A stretch of DNA of 64,000 nucleotides from Rhododendron vialii (Eukaryota; Streptophyta; Magnoliopsida; Ericales; Ericaceae), in contig NC_080562.1 of NCBI RefSeq assembly GCF_030253575.1, forward strand, positions 32,505,852-32,569,851, read 5' to 3'. Shown here in pieces: positions 1-10,799 of this stretch. The position numbers and the translations under genes are program-made. The first letter of the stretch is position 1. Every line of letters begins with the position of its first letter. Under the pieces are notes generated by a model. It was not told where the DNA came from and did no database searches. It worked only from the letters and a program-made list of their open reading frames with translations.

Positions 1-1010
1 GGTTTACCAAAAAAACCATTAGAATTAGGCAACCACTCGTCACACAACTTCCTGTTTTGAGCAGTGCACTTCACAGAGTGCCAAGTACACAGTTTCATCC
101 TAATGGCTTCAAGAATAACACCAGATACGACTGACTCGAAACTGGATTTCCTTTGAAAAATTATACCATTCCGTTTCTTCCACAGAAAGTAGATGGACGC
201 AGCCAAAGACAACTTATATATCCCATCCTTGAATCCTTTTCCCTTCCTGTTTTGAACAGCTCAATCAATTTCTTGAGACAAAGGAATCCCTACTCTTAAG
301 TAATCCATTCCTAGCAAGAACCTGTTGCCAAACAGCAGCAGAGAACTGACACTCAAAAAAGAGGTGGGAATGAGACTCCATTCCATCAGCACACAGGACA
401 CAAAGGGGACTCACTGCAAGACCCCAACTCAACAATCTATCCCGGGTTGACAGCCTTCCCCAAATAGCTAACCATGCTATGAAACTCCCCCTAGGAACCC
501 CTTGACTAAACCCAACAAGTTTATGCCAATTCTGAATGGGATTCCTATGGCGGCATGCGTCCCATGCAGATTTCACAGAGAATACACCATCAGCAGCCAA
601 TGTTCACACAACTCTATCACAATTGGAAGGAGAAGAAAGAAATTTGTCAGGAGTGTGCCAAATAATTTGCATAACAACCATGTTTCTCTGATTTGGCCAA
701 CTCCAAGAACCTTGGTCAATGATCGATGCAACTTTAGCTTTCAAGGCCTGGCCTCTATCCCTAAAAAGAAGCTCACCAAATCTTTGACGCAAAGCACCTA
801 AGGATGCCAATTATCCTTCCAAAGGGAAGTGTCATTTCCATCACCAATGACATACCTAATCCAGTCTTTGCATAAACCACAAAGCTTCAACAACTTGCGC
901 AGAAGCCAAGAAGCCTCATTAGGAATGAGAACCCCCCAAAGACAGGAAAGAAAACCCTTGATAGTGCATGCCACACTAAAAAGAAATGCAAAACAAAACC
1001 CTTCCTTAAA
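1..1010 (-). pseudogene. LINE (non-LTR retrotransposon) fragment: reverse-transcriptase C-terminus and zf-RVT domain
   Basis: Read on the minus strand, about 1010-600 encodes the region just before the zinc-binding domain, with WIRYVIGDGNDTSLWKDNW-like sequence and then LGALRQRFGELLFRDRG. Positions 600-265 encode a typical zf-RVT domain: FSVKSAWDACR, GVPRGSFIAWLAIWGRLSTR, the CVLC pair and HLFFECQFS. The segment 264-1 continues with LAASIYFLWKKRNGIIFQ, the usual LINE sequence after zf-RVT, and runs off the window edge. Stop codons and frame changes (for example a stop near 265) break the frame, so it is a decayed copy. The endonuclease and the catalytic RT core are not seen upstream, so the copy is truncated or rearranged. 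Related LINE pieces occur elsewhere in the window. Family assignment is secure; the clade (L1-like) is inferred. Confidence 0.85.
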
Positions 1011-2551
1011 TGCATGCCAAACTTAAAAATCAAGAACGTAACAGGCAATATAGAAAAGGATGGAGGTTTTGTTTTGGTATTTCAAACAAAACCTCCAACA
1101 ACAAACAACATTTAGGTTACGTGACGCCTAGCCATAAAGCTTCCAATATTTGAACTACGGATTTTGATACAACTCCTTCACAAAAGAAAGCTAGACCCAA
1201 ACAAACACCGCACCAAGAATCACATAAACCTACAGCTTGTAAGACTCCAATCCAGGATAGGGAGAAACTGTTTCAGGACACCAAAGGTTGCACAAACGTG
1301 GAACAGGCCGATGATTTGATGAATAAGGTAAACCTGAAGGACAATCAAAACTCACCGTACTAGTGAAAGAGTAATACCCCTGCCTTCTCCAAATATTACA
1401 CTTGACATAGGTTCTAACAGTGATGGTCAACTCGTGAAAATATAGAAGACTTTTGCCTTCCCTCTTAAATCATACGAAATAACAATTCTTATGGCTTGGA
1501 AAATCAAGAGAAAACTGAAACGCCCTGTATAAAGTATGGCTAAGCACATGCACTTTGAAAGCAAGACCACAAAAGAAAATTCAGACACAATTATATCCAA
1601 GACAACAAATCCGACTTATCATGGTAAACCTTTTTTTTCGAGGATAACAGATTCAGAACGAAAATATTGACAGAGCACATAAATCCAAGCCTGATTGCTT
1701 ATCAATGAAGTGCAATGCCTAACAATAAACACAACGCAATGCATCTACTGCAGCTTATCAATTCTAATAAAGTAACATGGACTGAATTGGTGACCACAAT
1801 AGGCTGATCTCAAACTTAAGCAAACCAGTTTCCACATTTATCTAATGGATCGATCAATGTAGAGGCTAATCTCTTTTGCTTGGACCAGTAACTAGAAGTC
1901 AGTCTTCACTATCTCTTGACCAAGGGAAGGGCAACATACCATTAGCTTCAGTTCAAAAATGAACCATTTTCAATATGAACCCTCATACTATTAATAATAA
2001 CATGCTACCACAATTGATGAACTACTAGAGATCTTGTTAGTTCTGAGACAAACTACTTATATCTTGACAAGGATATGGAAAGACTTTGAATCGCAGTCTC
2101 GGCAGCTAAACTGATGAATTAGTTGCATTCAGCTCCTCAGTTTTCGAAACGAAGTTAACCAAAGAAAGACAAATTCAACTAGGATCAAACAAATACCAGT
2201 AAAGTAAATCACATACTAATTGAATAAACAAACCACCATTTCAATTGATGACATTTTGAAGACTACCGATTAAACCATCGAACTAGTTGGTAGGTTGTTG
2301 CCTGTTCAACGCGTTATATCGCCTACATGTTGCAACTTCAACAAATTCAATCCACAAATGTCCTATATTTCGGCTTCCATTAAGTTCAATCGAGATCAAT
2401 GGCAGTTGGTACATGACAAGTAAACAAATTTCCAATGAACGACAAGTGAACACCAAAAACACTAAACACATTTTCATTCACAGTAAAATAATGGAAGTAA
2501 CCTATACAAATCAACGAATAAATCGAACAAAAACACCGTCATAGGAAAAAA
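1011..2551. other. Intergenic, no gene recognised
   Basis: About 1.5 kb of AT-rich sequence with only short open frames and no recognisable domain. A short T run at 1628-1637 is the only low-complexity feature. The part next to 2551 will include the 3' UTR of the minus-strand methyltransferase-like gene. Confidence 0.5.
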
Positions 2552-3250
2552 TCAAGAAGGTGCAGTAACTCTCAATATAATCGTCGTCATTTTGGAATCA
2601 ACCAAGCTAACATTCTGGGCATTAACAAACCTCGATTTCCGAAACAACCCTGCAACCTCTCTCACCCCATCCCCACCACACTCCTCCACCGCCACTACGC
2701 ACACGCCACCGGCCCTCACCGTCCGCTCCATCTCCGCCGCAAACCTCGACGGAAACAGCGCCTGATCCAAGTGCGCACTAAACCCTAAATCGAAAACCCC
2801 GTCGAAGAACGGCAGGTTGTGGGGATCGGCTCGGCTCACGAGCGGCGGCGAGTCGACCAGCTCGACACCGGTGACGTCCTTGACGCCGATCTGGGTTAGG
2901 GCCCTGACCTCGTGGCCGGCGCCGGCGGAGACGCAGAGGACGCGGGAGTGGTTGTTGAGGTGGGAGAGGGATTTGAGGGTGAGGAAGAGGGAGGAGAAGG
3001 ACTGGACGGTTTTGAGCCATTTGTTGGTGGACCAGAGGCGGTGGTTTTTCTTGGAGAGGGTGGTGCGGGGGCGGTGGGAGTAGTCGCAGGTGGATTTTGG
3101 GTGTGGGCCGTGTGCGTGGGGGCCTCGGTGGTGGGGGAGGGTTATGCAGGTTTGTGGGGTCTGGAGGAAGAGGATGAGGAGGGTGAGTGTGGCGATGGTG
3201 ATTGATGCGAAGGATAGCCGATTTAGCAGGATCTGTATGTGCCTTTCCAT
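2552..3250 (-). CDS. Membrane-anchored SAM-dependent methyltransferase-like protein
   Basis: A single-exon 232-residue protein. Residues about 12-35 (SFASITIATLTLLILFLQT) form one hydrophobic segment, suggesting an N-terminal signal anchor in the endomembrane system. A basic, proline/histidine-rich linker follows. From about residue 100 a class I methyltransferase fold is recognisable: motif I as VLCVSAGAGHEV, an acidic strand end VTGVELVD, then DGVFDLGFSAHLDQALFP and a strand GGVCVVAVEECGGD. Such proteins occur in plants as a small uncharacterised family annotated only as SAM-dependent methyltransferases. Motif I has AGAGHEV in place of the usual GxGxG, so activity cannot be assumed and the substrate is unknown. 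The ATG at 3250 is chosen because it precedes the membrane segment and abuts a CT/GA tract in the leader. The gene is GC-rich, and its antisense open frames are shadows. Family is fairly sure, function not. Confidence 0.8.
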   Translation of the reverse strand: MERHIQILLNRLSFASITIATLTLLILFLQTPQTCITLPHHRGPHAHGPHPKSTCDYSHRPRTTLSKKNHRLWSTNKWLKTVQSFSSLFLTLKSLSHLNNHSRVLCVSAGAGHEVRALTQIGVKDVTGVELVDSPPLVSRADPHNLPFFDGVFDLGFSAHLDQALFPSRFAAEMERTVRAGGVCVVAVEECGGDGVREVAGLFRKSRFVNAQNVSLVDSKMTTIILRVTAPS

Positions 3251-3274
3251 CTCTCTCTCTCTCTCTCTCTCTCT
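3251..3274. repeat. (CT)n microsatellite abutting the methyltransferase start codon
   Basis: An uninterrupted CT run on the plus strand. In the minus-strand transcript it reads as GA repeats directly before the ATG at 3250, so it lies in the 5' leader. Confidence 0.9.
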
Positions 3275-3566
3275 AAGTGAGTTTTCTGGTTTTGTTTTTT
3301 TAGAGAGAGATTCGGATGGATGGGTACATTGGTGATGGGGAGAGAGGCGGTGGGTTTTCCCGCTGGACGGTGGGGTTCCGAAGGAGGATTTTCAAGGATT
3401 TTTCCGGAGCGATTGAAATTGGGGAGGAGGGTGGTGGTGATGGGTACAAGCTCAACGGCGCCGATTTCAGAGATGAACAGGCTGTTTGGCTATCCCCACG
3501 ATCTGTTTGGTTATGAATTTGAGCCTGACTCAGCCTGTCTAGTTTCAATAGATAACAAATAACCAA

Positions 3567-3692
3567 ATCAAGTGTATTTTCCGGGATCCGTTTTCATTCT
3601 TACGAAGATCTCGGTTCTGCATCGCACACAGAGAGATCCAAATCTGCTGATTCTCCTGATCGTCGGAGGTTTTCGTTCTCAGATTCTCAGGT
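3567..3692 (+). other. Possible orphan 5' leader exon with splice donor
   Basis: The segment reads like a plant 5' UTR exon: pyrimidine-rich, no long frame, ending TTCTCAG followed by GTACGGG, a good donor. No downstream coding exon is recognised on this strand; a decayed LINE begins about 450 bp further on. It could be the leader of a lost gene, of a gene transcribed divergently from the methyltransferase, or chance. Low confidence. Confidence 0.2.
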
Positions 3693-4140
3693 ACGGGTTC
3701 TCTTTGCATCATCGGTGCCTCATTGGTTTGTTGGCACTTGATGTGAATCTGGATAATCAGTTGTTTTGGGGGTAACCAGTGGTTTGGAGGTTGTGTTCGA
3801 GGTTCGTGATTTGGTTCAAAGATTTTATCTTTAAGCAAGTTTATGGCTTTGTTTATCAGTCTGGAAGATCCAAAATCTGGGTGGTGATTAGGGCTTTGTT
3901 TATCCAAAATCTGGATGGCCAAGAAATTTCGGCTCTGTTTGAAATTTATAGAAAAGAAAGAAAAAGAAAGAAAAATTAAAAACAATTCCCGTTAATTATT
4001 TGATTGGGAGAGAAAGAGAGAAAAAAATACAAATTTCAAATTTAGTAAATAATAGTAATTTTTTCCCACTATTTTTCGCTCATTTTCCTCCTTTTTTTCT
4101 TTTTCTTTCCTTTCTTTTCTTTTCCATATATTCCAAACAG

Positions 4141-5617
4141 AGCCTTCGGTTGAGTAAAAGTTTTTTTACGAGGTCTTCTCGTGGTTCTCATTGTCTATCT
4201 AAAGCGGCTAAGGGTTAGGGTATTGTGAAGTCTCTAAACTTGTTTTCGGAACGGGATATGGTTTGGATGATGTGGGCCCGAGGATTTTCGAGCTGATTGG
4301 GTTTGGCCTTCTCGTTTAGCGAAAGCTAGGGTCGCGGCAGAAGCTAGGTTTCATGAGCTTTTTTATTAGGAGTAAGAGCAGTGGGAGGAAGTACGTGGCA
4401 ATTGGGACCATTCCAACTCGGAGGATGTGGATGACGAGGTTAGGGAGCTTTCTAACCAATGTTGCGGGGGTTCCTCTACTTCTACTAATTTTCATTTTGG
4501 GGAATCTTCACGGTCTACTATTACAGTGGAGGTAAGCGAGGTGGATGGGATTGGTTGTTTGGGAGTTGTGTCCAAGGATCCCATGGTTTCTTCTAGTTGT
4601 GTTGCTACAGAGTTTAAGGTTGACTATATAGCTTTCCTTCTGGTTGCTCGAGGTCCGTTGATAGATTTGAAAGGCCTCAAGGACTTGGCAAGAATTTGGT
4701 GTCCCAGGGTGGTATGAAGTTTCGCCATCAATCAAAAAAGGTTATTATGGGGTGAGAGTTTCTTTTAGTAAGACGCCACTACCTTCGGGATTCGGATAAG
4801 AGGTTCCAATTTTTCCATATGCCATGCCTCTCAGATGTGGAAGTTAAGGTTCTAGAGCCATCTTTGACAGACAACCATCCTTGTGGCCCTAATTGACATA
4901 TGTCTCAGGAGGTTTGAGTTGAGGTCCTAGAAGTTGATAATCCTTTGGTTGGAGAGCCTGATTTTTCTAGTCCTTCTCGAATGGAAGTGGTGGAAGAGAT
5001 TCCTTCTTCACCAATCAACTGTGTGACTGTCTCCAATACCTGACCATCATCAGTTGAGCGTTGAGGAGTCCTCGTATGATAGGGTTGGAGGAGAAAATGA
5101 TTGTCAAGATTCTGCTTTGGGACCTCAGAATTTGTGAGCGAAGAGGATTGTGGTGTTTAGACGATACCAGATGGAGGATTGTGATAATGTTTTTGTGAGA
5201 TACTCTGGCAAGTAGAAGCAGACGAATGTCGTTAATGTCAAAGGCAGTATTGGTGGTGATAAGTCACTCCCACATTCCATTCGGAGGAAGTGGAGAAGGG
5301 AAAGGGTTATAGAGGCTAACCCGCATTCCTATCGTGCTCCTCAACGTCGTGCGTTTCATTGACTTATCTCTTCTGGGCCTAATTTTTGTTTTGCAGGTTT
5401 ATGGTATCGTTTGTGGCATGGTCGGCATTGAGAGCTTGTTTGGGGCTTTCTTTTGCGATTTGTGGGGTGTTTTATTTATGTTCAAATCTTGCATGTTTGT
5501 TTGGTTATGTTAGGTCTTTGTTCTTTGTTTTGACTGGGATGTGTTTTTTGTTTGCCTTGTGTTTTCTGATTCTGTCTTTGGGTTGTAACCTGTAACGATG
5601 GATGTACCATTTTTATT

Positions 5618-5666
<49 letters not shown>

Positions 5667-5693
5667 AAGTTTATGTTTGATAAAAAAAAAAAA
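4141..5693 (+). pseudogene. Decayed LINE-like element with 3' UTR and A-rich tail
   Basis: The 5' part carries broken open frames (for example 4427-4717) resembling the hydrophilic ORF1 region of plant LINEs, but no conserved zinc knuckle can be pointed to. The 3' part (5386-5600) is the T/G-rich stretch that translates into cysteine- and phenylalanine-rich nonsense, typical of LINE 3' UTRs. It ends with TTGTAACCTGTAACGATGG, a (TA)n run, GATAAGTTTATGTTTG and a poly(A) run to about 5693. No RT domain lies between, so it is either an internally deleted copy or a non-autonomous derivative. The element type is inferred mainly from the 3' end. Confidence 0.5.
5621..5662. repeat. (TA)n microsatellite
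   Basis: Twenty-one consecutive TA units in the presumed LINE 3' end, just upstream of its A-rich tail. Confidence 0.95.
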
Positions 5694-6504
5694 GTATTTT
5701 TCGGGATGTGTCTCGGAGTCCGGTTGATCTAACCGGAAAATCTGGATATTCTTTAACTCGGTGTAGTTTTAGGCTACTTCCGTTAAGATTCTTAAAAATA
5801 CATCACATTTAATTCAAAAAATAAATATGTATTTTCATTTGATGGAAACAGGACCCGAGCCACATGACCATATAAAGAAGTATCTAAAAAGAAATTTAAA
5901 ACAAATCGTGCGGATAAAAATGTACCGTGAAGACATAAATCTAGATAACTTATCGTCTTTCACTAATTCTTGCGTTTTTCTTTGTTTATGCATAGCCATT
6001 AGACACAAAAACACTAACAACTTCACGAAACCCATTATAATTATAATCAAATTTTCACTTTCAAGCTACTGCTGTAGATTAGTAGGCTTTGAATGTCAAT
6101 TGTATTTCTAAAGTCTCTGATCTCATTTACAGTTCACTATTTGGATCTTAACACACTAAACTCTAGTGACTTGTTTGGGTTGCCATTTTTTTTTGTGAGG
6201 ACAGACCATAATAATATGCTCGTACCATATATATGCATGCACAAAATGATTTTAACAAAAATGTAGGAACCACGAAGATCAGCTGCACTCCTCCATATAC
6301 TATATACCACATTCATCCAAATCTACAGGGGGAAAAAAGGATCTATTAAGCATATCTTCACATTTACATTGGTCCAGTTTGAATTGGGTCTCAAATTTTT
6401 TAAAAAAGAGCTACAATGAAATCCAAATCCAAATCTACTTCGTCTTTGGAATCAACAGCGCAATCGGCGAAAAATGTTCGCCCTAACTATGATTCTGAAC
6501 CAAT
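5694..6504. other. Intergenic, no gene recognised
   Basis: AT-rich, with short frames lacking any recognisable domain. The right end (about 6400-6504) is the likely 3' UTR of the fasciclin-like gene. Confidence 0.5.
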
Positions 6505-7569
6505 TCACAAACTGGGAAGTTCCCCCATCGTAAAAGCTCCAGCAATTCCATGAACCACAAAATGCTCCGACGAAAAGCTATCCGGTGCTACTATCTCCAC
6601 TCCGTTAACAGCCACCGCCCTCCTCACAGAATAAGCATTTCTAGTGATCACAAGATTTCCACCCGGAACCAGTGTGCTCAAAATCGATTTCTCCGGTAAC
6701 GGAGCCAATTCGACCAAAGTGAGCCTCTGAGGAACCATATGGAACCTCACCATCCTATCAAGCAGAGGCCAGGACGGGGTCACGAACAGGAAATCCAACG
6801 GGGCGAAAATCGTCACCGTGTTCAAGTCCGGGTAATCGACAAGAATCCCATCAAGAACCGAACGCAATCTGATTGCAAACGACACGAACCCGTTAGAACT
6901 CATAAAGCTCACAATCCGGTTCCACTCAACCGTGTTCTTGAATTCCCCTGCGCTTGAGATTTTTATGCCGCTGGAATTGCAGACGGATGGCTGAGTGATT
7001 TCCCAATCTCGATCGGTTTCCTTTATGGGCAACGTAGAGAAAGGCCCAAGAACACCGTGGATCGAAATGGGTCCCCCGAGAAACAAATCCGGATGGGTAA
7101 TCAACACGTTGTTGATCTCAATCGAACTGGGACTCCCCTGTTTTGGGTCGATCCTCGTGATTGCGATGCTCTTGCGAGGAACAAGGGTGGAAAAACAAGT
7201 ACCGTTGGGATTCTTGGAGAGCTCTCCCATTGGGAGTCTGAAAGGACAAGCGTGGTACTTGAGGAGTTGTTTCATGGAATCCGGGTGAGCGGAGATGTTG
7301 GAAAAGGCGGAGTCTCGGATGGCGAAGAGGGTCGTTTTGGGGGAGGAGAGGAGCAGTTCGGGGGAGATTTGGAGGAGGGTGGCCGTGGCGGCGAAGCCGT
7401 GTCTGCGAAGAGTGAGGGAGGCGGCGAAGGAGAGGTTGTGGGGGAGGGGGGTTTGGGGTGATGGGGTTTGGTTGAGATGGATGGATGCGGAGATTGCTAC
7501 GAGGGCGAGGGTTATGGACATGGCGAAGTAGAATGGGCAGTGCCACCAGTGTGAACAAGAATCCGCCAT
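6505..7569 (-). CDS. FLA21: Fasciclin-like protein with two FAS1 domains (FLA19/20/21 type)
   Basis: An intronless 354-residue protein. Residues about 11-30 (FYFAMSITLALVAISASIH) form a signal peptide or signal anchor. FAS1 domain 1 lies at about 45-170, with H1-like TLFAIRDSAF, a YH-type stretch LLKYHACPFRLP and H2-like ISIHGVLGPF. FAS1 domain 2 lies at about 210-350, with TIFAPLDFLF, VRFHMVPQRLTL and HFVVHGIAGAF. The C-terminus (GAFTMGELPSL) is not hydrophobic, so no GPI signal is seen, and there are few Ala/Pro/Ser/Thr-rich arabinogalactan stretches. This architecture and length match the divergent Arabidopsis FLA19-21 group, the closest guess being FLA21. Expected role: a cell-surface or wall adhesion-type protein; the exact function of this group is unknown. 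A CT tract abuts the ATG at 7569. Family assignment is secure, orthology less so. Confidence 0.88.
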   Translation of the reverse strand: MADSCSHWWHCPFYFAMSITLALVAISASIHLNQTPSPQTPLPHNLSFAASLTLRRHGFAATATLLQISPELLLSSPKTTLFAIRDSAFSNISAHPDSMKQLLKYHACPFRLPMGELSKNPNGTCFSTLVPRKSIAITRIDPKQGSPSSIEINNVLITHPDLFLGGPISIHGVLGPFSTLPIKETDRDWEITQPSVCNSSGIKISSAGEFKNTVEWNRIVSFMSSNGFVSFAIRLRSVLDGILVDYPDLNTVTIFAPLDFLFVTPSWPLLDRMVRFHMVPQRLTLVELAPLPEKSILSTLVPGGNLVITRNAYSVRRAVAVNGVEIVAPDSFSSEHFVVHGIAGAFTMGELPSL

Positions 7570-7593
7570 GAGAGAGAGAGAGAGAGAGAGAGA
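7570..7593. repeat. (GA)n microsatellite abutting the FLA start codon
   Basis: An uninterrupted GA run directly next to the ATG at 7569. In the mRNA it reads as CT repeats at the end of the 5' UTR. Confidence 0.9.
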
Positions 7594-9553
7594 GGAGCTA
7601 ACCGTTCCCGCGCTTTGTACAGTTCGTTATTTGGGAGGGAAAGAAGAAATGGGTCTTTGGATTGGGCTGGACGGGGCTGGGCATGGACTACTTTGTACAT
7701 GTAGTCCGAATGTCAATATAGCCTATACTAGTCTTTTCTTTGGATTTGGTAATCTCAGAATCTTGAATTTCAAATATTTTAAGATTGTTTAAATTATAAA
7801 TTTAGTAAATTAATTATGTGTATATTATTAATATATTATGTGATTAAGCAATCGAAAGGGGAAAAAAAAATGAACGAAGGCATTAAATGGAAAAAAAATT
7901 TCTTTTTGATTCCCAACAATTTCAATTTACCAAAAAGTCCAGTATTCGATCGGTGCCTCAAGTGGAGTGCGACTCGTCCCGGGTTTGAAAGATTTTTTAC
8001 CGGTCTGTTTTAATCATCAAAGTCTACAAACTGATCAAATTAGTACTAGTAGATTGTAAAGGGCCCAACTGCCCCCAAGTGCACCACAAAGTTAACCTGT
8101 CCTCTCTGGCCCCCATTAAAAAAATTAAGTATCAATCATTTACAACCTCAAATAATTTACACGAACAAATACACAACACATTCAAGGGCGGACGGAAAGA
8201 GAGACAATTGGGTCAGCTAACCCCACTTCTTTCCAAATTTTGCTAGGAATTAGTATACTTTTAACCCAATTTTTACTTACTTGACCCCACTTAAAATACT
8301 AATTTGCCATAACCCATTCAAAGATTTGATACTAAGTAAAAAAGGGGGCAAAATAGAATCTCATTTATCTCTTTCCCCACAGAAACCCCAAAACATTTTG
8401 TTTCATCACCAATGAGTTCTCAGTCGCCATGAAGGATTCATGGGAGGTATGAACCCCCCCTCTCTCTCTCTCTCTCATTTTCAAACAACCATGGCAAGCA
8501 AAAGCTTGGGTGTTTTTTTTTTTTTTTGAACACCACACAGCAGTCAAAGGGCCTTTAATTAACTTTCTTTACACCATATCAGGTGATATAATGAACCCTT
8601 CGGCTCCACTTTGAAATTAAAAACCCTAAACCTAAATCAATTTGGGGCAAAATTGGTTGATTTCTTAGATTTACCTTCTTCTGTTTTTTCAATTATAGAA
8701 TATTTTTAACTTAGGAAACCTTGTCGGATTTTCTTCCACAACTCAAAATTGATTATATCTTGGTTTTTTGACAAATTTCCAAATAATGGATTGGGGTGAT
8801 GATGTGTATAATGGGCCCTGTGAAGATGAGAAATTAATACCGGGGGGGGGGGGCGGCGTGGTTGGGGAATTGTATAATGCATGGCTCATCATAAGCCATG
8901 AGTATTGAGTAACATCCGTGCACTGGGAATATTTTTTTATATTCTGATGACATATCCTAAAAGGTCGGCAAAGTTGTTGCCGTCGAGAATTGAAGGAAAA
9001 CAAAAGATGTAGCATGTATGTAAGCACCTCATTACGAACCCCTCCAGCTTACAAACACTCACACGTAAGCACCTCATTACGAACCCCTCCCCTACGACGT
9101 GATTGATGAAAGATCTAAAATACCACGTAACAGTGCTTCATGAGAATTGATTAACTTTAAGTAAAAGGGACACTCCAAGAGACAGTGTAGCATGTATGTA
9201 TGGAATCTACCAACTAGGAACCTTAAGCATTCATGATGACCCTAATATTGGTCAAATTATAAAGAGAACTTTCCACTTTTCACTATCAAAATTTTTCACT
9301 TCGTATTTGTTTTTCCATTCACTTCCTTTCTAGCTATCGGAGTACATCACAACAATAACAGTCGATCTAGTACCCGATCATTAGGGATACAGGCGGAAAG
9401 GCTTAGAGACGGAACGCAAGAAAATACACGAAAATGTCGTTTAACTATAATAATCGATCCTACCCTATTATTCACATTTGTTTTACTGTTTTCCCGAAGC
9501 TCATTTTACCATCACACTGGAATATTCTCGTATCTAGCCACCAAAAACAGTTA
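7594..9553. other. Intergenic, no gene recognised
   Basis: The first roughly 150 bp will hold the FLA promoter; a CTATATTG motif on the minus strand near 7716-7723 is a weak TATA candidate. The remainder is AT-rich, with CT repeats near 8460-8477, a T run at 8512-8527, a G run near 8841-8851 and a short direct repeat at 9020-9090. No domain is recognised. Confidence 0.5.
9020..9090. repeat. Short direct repeat, 26 bp twice
   Basis: The 26-bp sequence beginning GTAAGCACCTCATTACG occurs at 9020-9045 and again at 9065-9090 without a mismatch, 45 bp apart. It is a local duplication of unknown origin. Confidence 0.85.
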
Positions 9554-9952
9554 TCAGTGCTTCTCCTCATCGGCTCTTCTTCCGGTGACGCGTATGTAGC
9601 AGTAAACAGCGGCGAAAACGGCGGTGACCAGTCCACCGATGATGACCCCACCACCCGCCACCGATTTATCAGGCGCGTGCGCGTGGCGCCTTCCCAGCCG
9701 TCCGATCCCCGGCGGCTGGGTCGCACCTGACGGCCGTGCCTCGTCCTCCGATGACGACTCCGTTACGCCGCCGTTACTACTACTCGACAACGACGGTGGA
9801 ACCGCTGTCGTAATACCAACCGCCGCGTGCGCCTCGTCGCCGGTCCGGACCAGTGCTTCTTTCCCCCCGTCGGGTCTTGCCGCCGTTGCTTGAGCCAGCA
9901 AGATTTGGGACAAGACCATGAAAGATAGAACTAATCGACCCATTTGTCTCAT
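9554..9952 (-). CDS. Small secreted/single-pass membrane protein, function unknown
   Basis: An intronless frame of 132 residues. The N-terminus (MGRLVLSFMVLSQILLAQATAA) is a convincing signal peptide. The middle (about 25-95) is low-complexity, rich in Ser, Gly, Pro and acidic residues. Residues about 97-120 (AGGGVIIGGLVTAVFAAVYC) form one transmembrane helix, followed by a short basic tail YIRVTGRRADEEKH. The predicted topology is type I, with a small extracellular domain and a roughly 15-residue cytosolic tail. The DKSVAGGGVIIGGL block is the part most likely to be conserved in plant homologues; I cannot name the family. A TATA box sits about 120 bp upstream at the right spacing, which supports a real gene. 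A second in-frame ATG three codons in (MGRLV) could be the true start. Confidence 0.7.
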   Translation of the reverse strand: MRQMGRLVLSFMVLSQILLAQATAARPDGGKEALVRTGDEAHAAVGITTAVPPSLSSSSNGGVTESSSEDEARPSGATQPPGIGRLGRRHAHAPDKSVAGGGVIIGGLVTAVFAAVYCYIRVTGRRADEEKH

Positions 9953-10070
9953 ACTAACTCACTAGACAAGATCGCTGAGTTGACTCAGCTCGGGAAGTTT
10001 GAATGAGTATGGGATTATTATGTTTTTTTGCTAAGACTTCGTGTGGGAGATCAAGTGTGAGGGTGTGGCC

Positions 10071-10080
10071 CTATATATAG
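10071..10080 (-). promoter_or_regulatory. TATA box of the small membrane-protein gene
   Basis: CTATATATAG reads as a TATA box on both strands. It lies about 120 bp upstream of the ATG at 9952, implying transcription start near 10040-10050 and a leader of about 90-100 nt. Confidence 0.6.
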
Positions 10081-10305
10081 TGTAAGGGAGGAATGGGGAG
10101 ATTAATTTGCGCGTTTGTGAGCGTGAGGCTTGAAACTTGGGAGAAGATTCAGGTGGGGGGGTTGGGGGCCACATGGTAAAGTTGGGGTGTGAATGAGAGA
10201 GAGAGCTGTCCAAAAAACCATGAGAGAGAGAGTAGAGAGAAAAGAAGGGAAGTTACGGAGTAGGTGTGTGTGGAGTCTGAGGACTGTGGAGTGTAATAAA
10301 AAAAC

Positions 10306-10702
10306 CAGAAAGCCTGTGGACACAGTAAATTTGTTCACAGATTGCTATGTGGAGGTTTACTACGGATCCCATACAAATGATTTGAATCGTTCATTATGTT
10401 TAAAATATTTTTTAAAGGGTCTCTGCATAAAATCAGATCAATCCGATACTATAAATACTTGATCTAATCGTCTAACTTTTCATTCTCTAAAAACCTAAAT
10501 GAAAAGTCAGATGATTAGATCAAGTATTTATAGGTAGATCGAGTACTTATAGGTAGATCGAGCACTTATAGGTATCGAATTGAACTAATTTTTTGCAAAG
10601 GCCCTTGAAAAAATGTTTTAAACATAATTAACAGATCGAATTATTTGTATGAAACCATTAATGAGTTCCACAACGCAATCTGTGCACAATCTGTACACAG
10701 AC
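10306..10702. mobile_element. Fold-back element, copy F1
   Basis: A long imperfect palindrome around about 10499. The left arm contains CATACAAATGATTTGAATCG, then TTAAAATATTTTTTAAAGGG; the right arm is its inverse (TGTTTTAAACATAATTAACA, then TTATTTGTATG). The outer tips carry CACAGATTGC-type motifs on both sides, and the left tip starts CAGAAAG, like the tips of copies F3 and F4. Inside the right arm, a 20-bp AGGTAGATCGAGNACTTAT unit is repeated in tandem. No clear target-site duplication. Confidence 0.65.
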
Positions 10703-10799
10703 TCCTTGTGTCAATAGTGCACATATGAAGGAGACAACTGGTGCTGTGCTGGGTACGACACAGAACAACTAGGGACTTTGGTGGTGTTCCAACAAAAGG

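Noticed and set aside
2912..3205. Gly/Glu-rich 97-codon plus-strand frame
   Set aside because: Antisense shadow of the GC-rich methyltransferase-like gene, and low complexity.
7057..7461. 134-codon plus-strand frame
   Set aside because: Antisense to the FLA gene; Gly/Glu-rich artefact of its codon use.
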